NCBI GenBank assembly: GCA_003024985.2
Contig: PXIH01S0049190.1
Source of the DNA: Euperipatoides rowelli
Taxonomy: Eukaryota > Onychophora > Udeonychophora > Euonychophora > Peripatopsidae
Strand: one strand, 5' to 3'
Length of the DNA stretch: 11,476 nt
Shown here: piece after piece, positions 7,299-11,476 of the stretch
How the letters are laid out: every line of letters starts with the position of its first letter
Numbering within the stretch: position 1 is the stretch's first letter
Made by a program: the position numbers and the translations under genes
The notes under the pieces: model-generated
Seen by the model: only the letters and a program-made list of their open reading frames with translations
The model's database searches: none
Told to the model about the DNA's origin: nothing

Positions 7299-8660
7299 AA
7301 TTTGGATATACAGTATCTAATATTTATGTTATAATTTTTCTATTATTTATGGATTAATTATTCAAGCCCATAGGAGTCTGGGGGAGGGGGGTGATAGTAT
7401 AAAGCTTCCTACAATTTATTGATGTATACCTGAAATGGTTCTTGTATTTACAGTTAAAGTACTGTAAAATATTATGAAAAATTGCTTAATGTTTACAAAG
7501 AATGGAAATTTTTTATTTCAATTCCATTCAAACATTTGAATCCTATAGGCTATTGTTAAAAATTTTCTCAAGAATTAGTAGAATGATAAACTGTTGATTG
7601 TTCAAGTTGATCAAACATTAATTTCATAGGAACATAATAAATATTTTATAATCTTCAACTAAAAGTATTATAGGTACTTGGCATCACCTTTTTAAGTTTT
7701 CTGCAATAATTGGTAGAAACATTTTGAATCCTTACATTAAAACTGTTTTCTTGAAAAGTAAATAATTACTATACCAAGTCTTTATTCTTAATCTAGTCTT
7801 TATTTATAATTATATAAATAATTAAATAATATGTAATTCGAATAATTAGAGTATTTACAGTATATCAAACTAATAGTTTCCATTGTTAGAATAAACCGAT
7901 CTACTAGAAAATATTACTCTGACCGTCATTATCTTGTAATTAGGCTGAATCTAGTTTAATATTAATATGCTGCTTTTTGGCCAAATTTGTTGAATTTGTT
8001 TTAATCTTAAAAATAACTGACAATTAGCATTTGCTAAAAAAAAAAGGACATTTTTTTGTGTACATCGTATTGTTATGAACCTTTTTTTTTAATTTACTGT
8101 TAAATGTACTGTAGATATTATTTCCTATTTTCATGTAAATATATTACACAGTAAACTGTTTTTATTATTATTATTATTTTGGAAATTTAAGATTTATTTA
8201 GCTAGCTCCCTTAAGAATGTTGAATTATCTCATGCAGTATTCAAATTTAAAAATTATTCAACTGGACAGCCTTGCAGATATAATAGCATTGACATTTGTT
8301 GAATCCCTAATATTAGTGCCTTTTCTAAAGTTGTGCTCGTGATATACCACAAATTCTTTTTTTATTCTTGTGTAATGTTGACCATGTTTAGAAAATCGTT
8401 TCACAGTGATGAATCAATAACAAAAATCACCCCAATATGACAGTTTTCTTTCATGAAACTTTTTAATCTAGCTAATTTATTTTATACTATTGCCATCAAT
8501 TATTAACTAGTCTACTTTAATTTTAATATAAAATTAATGAATACATTTTTATTTTCTATTTTTGTGGGTGGGGTAGGGCTGAGGTTCTCATATGCATGCA
8601 TGTATTCCCCCACACAAGCACATCCTAAAAGGCACTCTCTAACTATTTATGTTATATACT
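7299..8660. other. Right arm between palindrome and fold-back element, no gene seen
   Basis: This is the mirror of 2817-4178, with the same G/C-rich patch (about 8560-8616), (AAT)5 run (as ATT) and purine run (7380-7391). No exon or RNA gene was recognised. Confidence 0.6.
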
Positions 8661-8884
8661 ATAACAAATCTATTTATAAATCGTTCCTATCACATTTATC
8701 AGATAATTTTCTTTTATTGTAAAGCCAACATGAAGTGACATATTTGTTTGTTTGTTCTAATCTACTCACTTCCACATGGGGGGGAGGCTAACTTCCAGAT
8801 ATAAATTATCCTTGCCGAGTTGAAAGTTTGTTCTTGTGTGTGCCCGGCATGTCATCCGCGACATCAGTTGCTCTTGTTTTAAAC

Positions 8885-9414
8885 TTAATTATATTACTAG
8901 TCGAAACCTGTCGAAATCGCCGATAATTTTTTTTGGGGCCCAGAATTTGGTGTCATGTTTGGAACTATGGTAAGCACTCCCATGTTATCCGCCCTTCCCT
9001 AACGGAATTGATTTGGGCCCCCCTAGCACCCCCATTTGATTCTAGATCTCTAGGGTAACACCAATTTAAAATTTTAACTTAATCGGTGAATTTTCAAAAA
9101 TTTAGATTTTTTGGGCCCCCTGTAACCACCCAGACAGAACCTTGACCTTTTATATGCATATTCTAGACCTCTAGGTAACACGAATTTCAAATTTGAACTT
9201 GATTGGAGCATTTAAAAAAAAATTGACATTTTTCAGGCCCCCCTAGCACCCCCATGTAAACATCTTGACCTTTTATATAAATATATTCGGACCATTAAAA
9301 CAAACGTAACACAAAAACCGCAAATCAATTGGATAAACCATTGGGGAGGAAATTCAATTTAAAGAGTTAGGAATGACAGACACACGGAGAAAATTTGTTT
9401 ATTAATATAATTAA
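8885..9414. mobile_element. 530-base TTAA-ended insert, mirrored copy
   Basis: This is the reverse complement of 2063-2592, with ttaattatatta at 8885-8896 and taatataattaa at 9403-9414. It is identical to the left copy where compared. Confidence 0.5.
8997..9312 (-). repeat. Degenerate ~120-base tandem units, mirrored copy
   Basis: This is the reverse complement of 2165-2480. The GC-rich boxes appear as ggcccccctagcaccccc near 9017 and 9237, with a variant, ggccccctgtaaccaccc, near 9114. Confidence 0.7.
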
Positions 9415-9754
9415 TTCATAGATTTCCTTAGACCAGGAAACCATCCCCTATATTGAAAATAAATAATCATAATCACTATGTAAACCATGTTTCGGAGTTC
9501 CTGATATGTCTTGTGTAGTCGTATAGTTGGGTATGTTTCATATTTGTTCCTGTCTTACTAAGTAAGCAAATGTTTAGTACTTACCTTAATTATAGAAACA
9601 TCTTTTACTTTTCTTCCAAGTTGTACTATAAATAAATATTGTGATACAATTATTTACCCAACATGCCGGAGGTCATTTACACTACATTAATTATCCATAA
9701 GGATGTTTACCCATATGTTGTATTGGCAGCAGAAGAGTGAGCCGTCATTATAGG

Positions 9755-9772
9755 TGGCGCCCGAACAGAAAC
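9755..9772 (+). promoter_or_regulatory. tRNA-Lys-type primer-binding site, mirrored copy
   Basis: The plus strand reads TGGCGCCCGAACAGAAAC, identical to the minus-strand site at 1705-1722. The preceding LTR-like half ends ...tcattatagg at 9754, directly against the site. Confidence 0.75.
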
Positions 9773-10328
9773 CCCCTATAATGATGGCATACTCTTCCGC
9801 TGCCAGTACAATGTTGGGGCAAACCCTTATTACAGGTAATAAACGTAAAGATACACAAACACCAGCATGTTCAGGTGATAATTGTAACACAATATTTATT
9901 TATAGTCAAACTTGGACCAAAACAAAGATATTTCTACAATTAAGCTAAGTACTAAACATTTGCTTATGTAGTAAGACAGGAACAAATATGAAATGTGCCC
10001 AGCCATCGGACTGCCTACGACATAGCAGAAACCTCGAAACAGGGCGACATGTTGATTACGGTGACAATTTATTTTCAGTATAAAGGGGCTGGTTACCCGG
10101 TCTAGCAGAACACCAGTCACAAGAGTGACTGGTGTTGGATAACATGCCGGGCACACACAAGAACAAACTTTCAACTCCAGCAAGGTAATTTATAGCTAAA
10201 AGTTACAACCCCACGTGGAAGCGAATAGATTAAGGAAATTAATCTATTCACTTCTATGTGTTGGCTTTACAATAAAAGAAAATTGGCTGATAAGCGTAGG
10301 AGGAATGGTCTATAAACAGATTTGTTAT

Positions 10329-11476
10329 ATTAAAAAATATTATAATCTTGCTTAAGATCAAAATTTTTTGTCAGTTATAAAACAGTTGTATCTGCCCCCT
10401 TTCAATTGCACTTTCTAAAATTGTTGTCAGACTTTAAATTTGAATATTGTCATGTGATTGAAGTATTCAGAGATTGTACATCGAAATTTGCATTTCATTA
10501 TTTTTGCTTTGCTGTGATTTTTATTTGTGTAATTTATTTGAGAAGAGAGCCACAGCATGGCGCTAGTATTATAATAGAACATTGTCAAGTTTGACTATTT
10601 GATTCTACTGTATATAAAAACAGCTCTTGAAGTAATACCAATATTAGATTTATTAAGATGTCTAGTTCTCTGTTTAACATTATGGTTATTTGACTAAAAA
10701 CAAGGTTGTATCTGTTTATTGATTCTTAGACACGACTAATTTTGGCTTATTTCTTCCAAAATCATCAAAAAGCTTATTGATTTACCTTTATTTATTGCTT
10801 TGTACCATTGCTACTTGGAGTTAGATACTATTTAATTGCTCATGATATAATTCGATTGTAATTTTTCAATAGTAGTAATATGCATCATTTAAAGTTGACA
10901 ACACATATACACTGTGTAACACACTATTAACTAGACATTTTTGGATAAAGAAAAATCTATTTTCCAGAAACAGAATACCTGTAATAGTTTTTAAAGTGTT
11001 AACATTACACTATTTACAACTTAAAATGACTTACACTGTAATCTACTCTTTTTTTTTTCTTTAAAAAAACATGTAGCCTATAATATTTAGATGAAAAAAA
11101 ATATTTTAAATTATTCAACCCAAAATTAACAAAAACAAACACACGGGTCTTAGTATTGCATTAGAGACCGGAGGAATCAAATTCTATAAACATAAATATT
11201 TCAATAGTAATATGATTTTAATTTACGATTGTATTTTTACACATTGTTGTCTCTCTGTGTTTTAATAAGCCTAAAAACATATCACTCTTGCTGCTTGAAA
11301 CATTACATTGATGTATTATATTTAAGAGCTGGAACCCTTGCAAAAATAGAATCCATGTAAAAAAAAAAAGATGATTGAGAATACTATTATTTAGTGTTAA
11401 TTTTAAATAAAATGTCCACATATGCTATTTATTAAATTTTTAAATTTTTTTTTTTTAAATATTGATTTACAATCTC
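10329..11476. other. Outer right arm, no gene seen
   Basis: This is the mirror of 1-1148. It is AT-rich and non-coding as far as I can see, and ends exactly at the complement of base 1. Confidence 0.6.

Larger units (their letters stand above)
8661..10328. mobile_element. Fold-back LTR-like element, mirrored copy in right arm
   Basis: This is the reverse complement of 1149-2816. The insert-bearing half now comes first (8661-9754) and the uninterrupted half second (9775-10328). It matched the left-arm copy in every segment compared, so it shows no divergence of its own. It is part of the big palindrome, not an independent insertion. Confidence 0.65.
6184..11476 (-). repeat. Right arm of the 5.3-kb inverted repeat
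   Basis: This is the reverse complement of 1-5293. Its inner edge is at 6184, where ataaattttt pairs with the left arm, while 6181-6183 (gtc) does not. If the SH2 exon in the spacer is correctly read, this arm occupies the intron immediately upstream of the exon on the minus strand, starting 68 bases before it. The same fold-back element, insert and hairpins recur here in mirrored order. Confidence 0.97.

Noticed and set aside
1-11476. Linear plasmid or viral genome with terminal inverted repeats
   Set aside because: There are no replication, capsid or polymerase genes, and the unique part is a host-type spliced SH2 exon, so a self-replicating palindromic replicon is not supported.

Overview
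The window is one very large inverted repeat. Bases 1-5293 and 6184-11476 are reverse complements of each other (base i pairs with base 11477-i) and are separated by an 890-base unique spacer, 5294-6183. Everywhere I compared the arms they agreed, including homopolymer and dinucleotide run lengths, and no net insertion or deletion separates them. The homology runs to both window edges, so the true outer ends of the arms are not visible.

The DNA is strongly AT-rich, with long A and T runs, no long open reading frames and one recognisable spliced exon. It reads as metazoan, probably invertebrate, nuclear intronic or intergenic DNA; I cannot name the species. The only host coding sequence I can support is on the minus strand in the spacer. 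It is a terminal exon (5930-6116) encoding the C-terminal half of an SH2 domain of the SHB/SHD/SHE/SHF adaptor type, with a splice acceptor and polypyrimidine tract before it and a stop codon at its end. On this reading the right arm lies in the last intron of that gene and the left arm begins just past its 3' untranslated region.

Each arm carries the same older structures. The main one is a 1.67-kb fold-back element (1149-2816; mirror 8661-10328). It is made of two diverged, LTR-like halves in head-to-head inverted orientation around a single 18-base site matching 16 of 18 positions of a tRNA-Lys primer-binding site. Its second half is interrupted by a 530-base insert (2063-2592; mirror 8885-9414) that has 12-base terminal inverted repeats, outermost TTAA, and degenerate ~120-base tandem units inside. 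Further in lie two adjacent hairpins: a 74-base perfect palindrome and a 22-base-stem hairpin. The rest of each arm is AT-rich sequence in which I see no gene.

The halves of the fold-back element have diverged clearly while the two 5.3-kb arms look identical. The big palindrome is therefore far younger than its contents, or is kept identical by gene conversion, or is an assembly or amplification artefact. Deciding between these is the most important question about the window.
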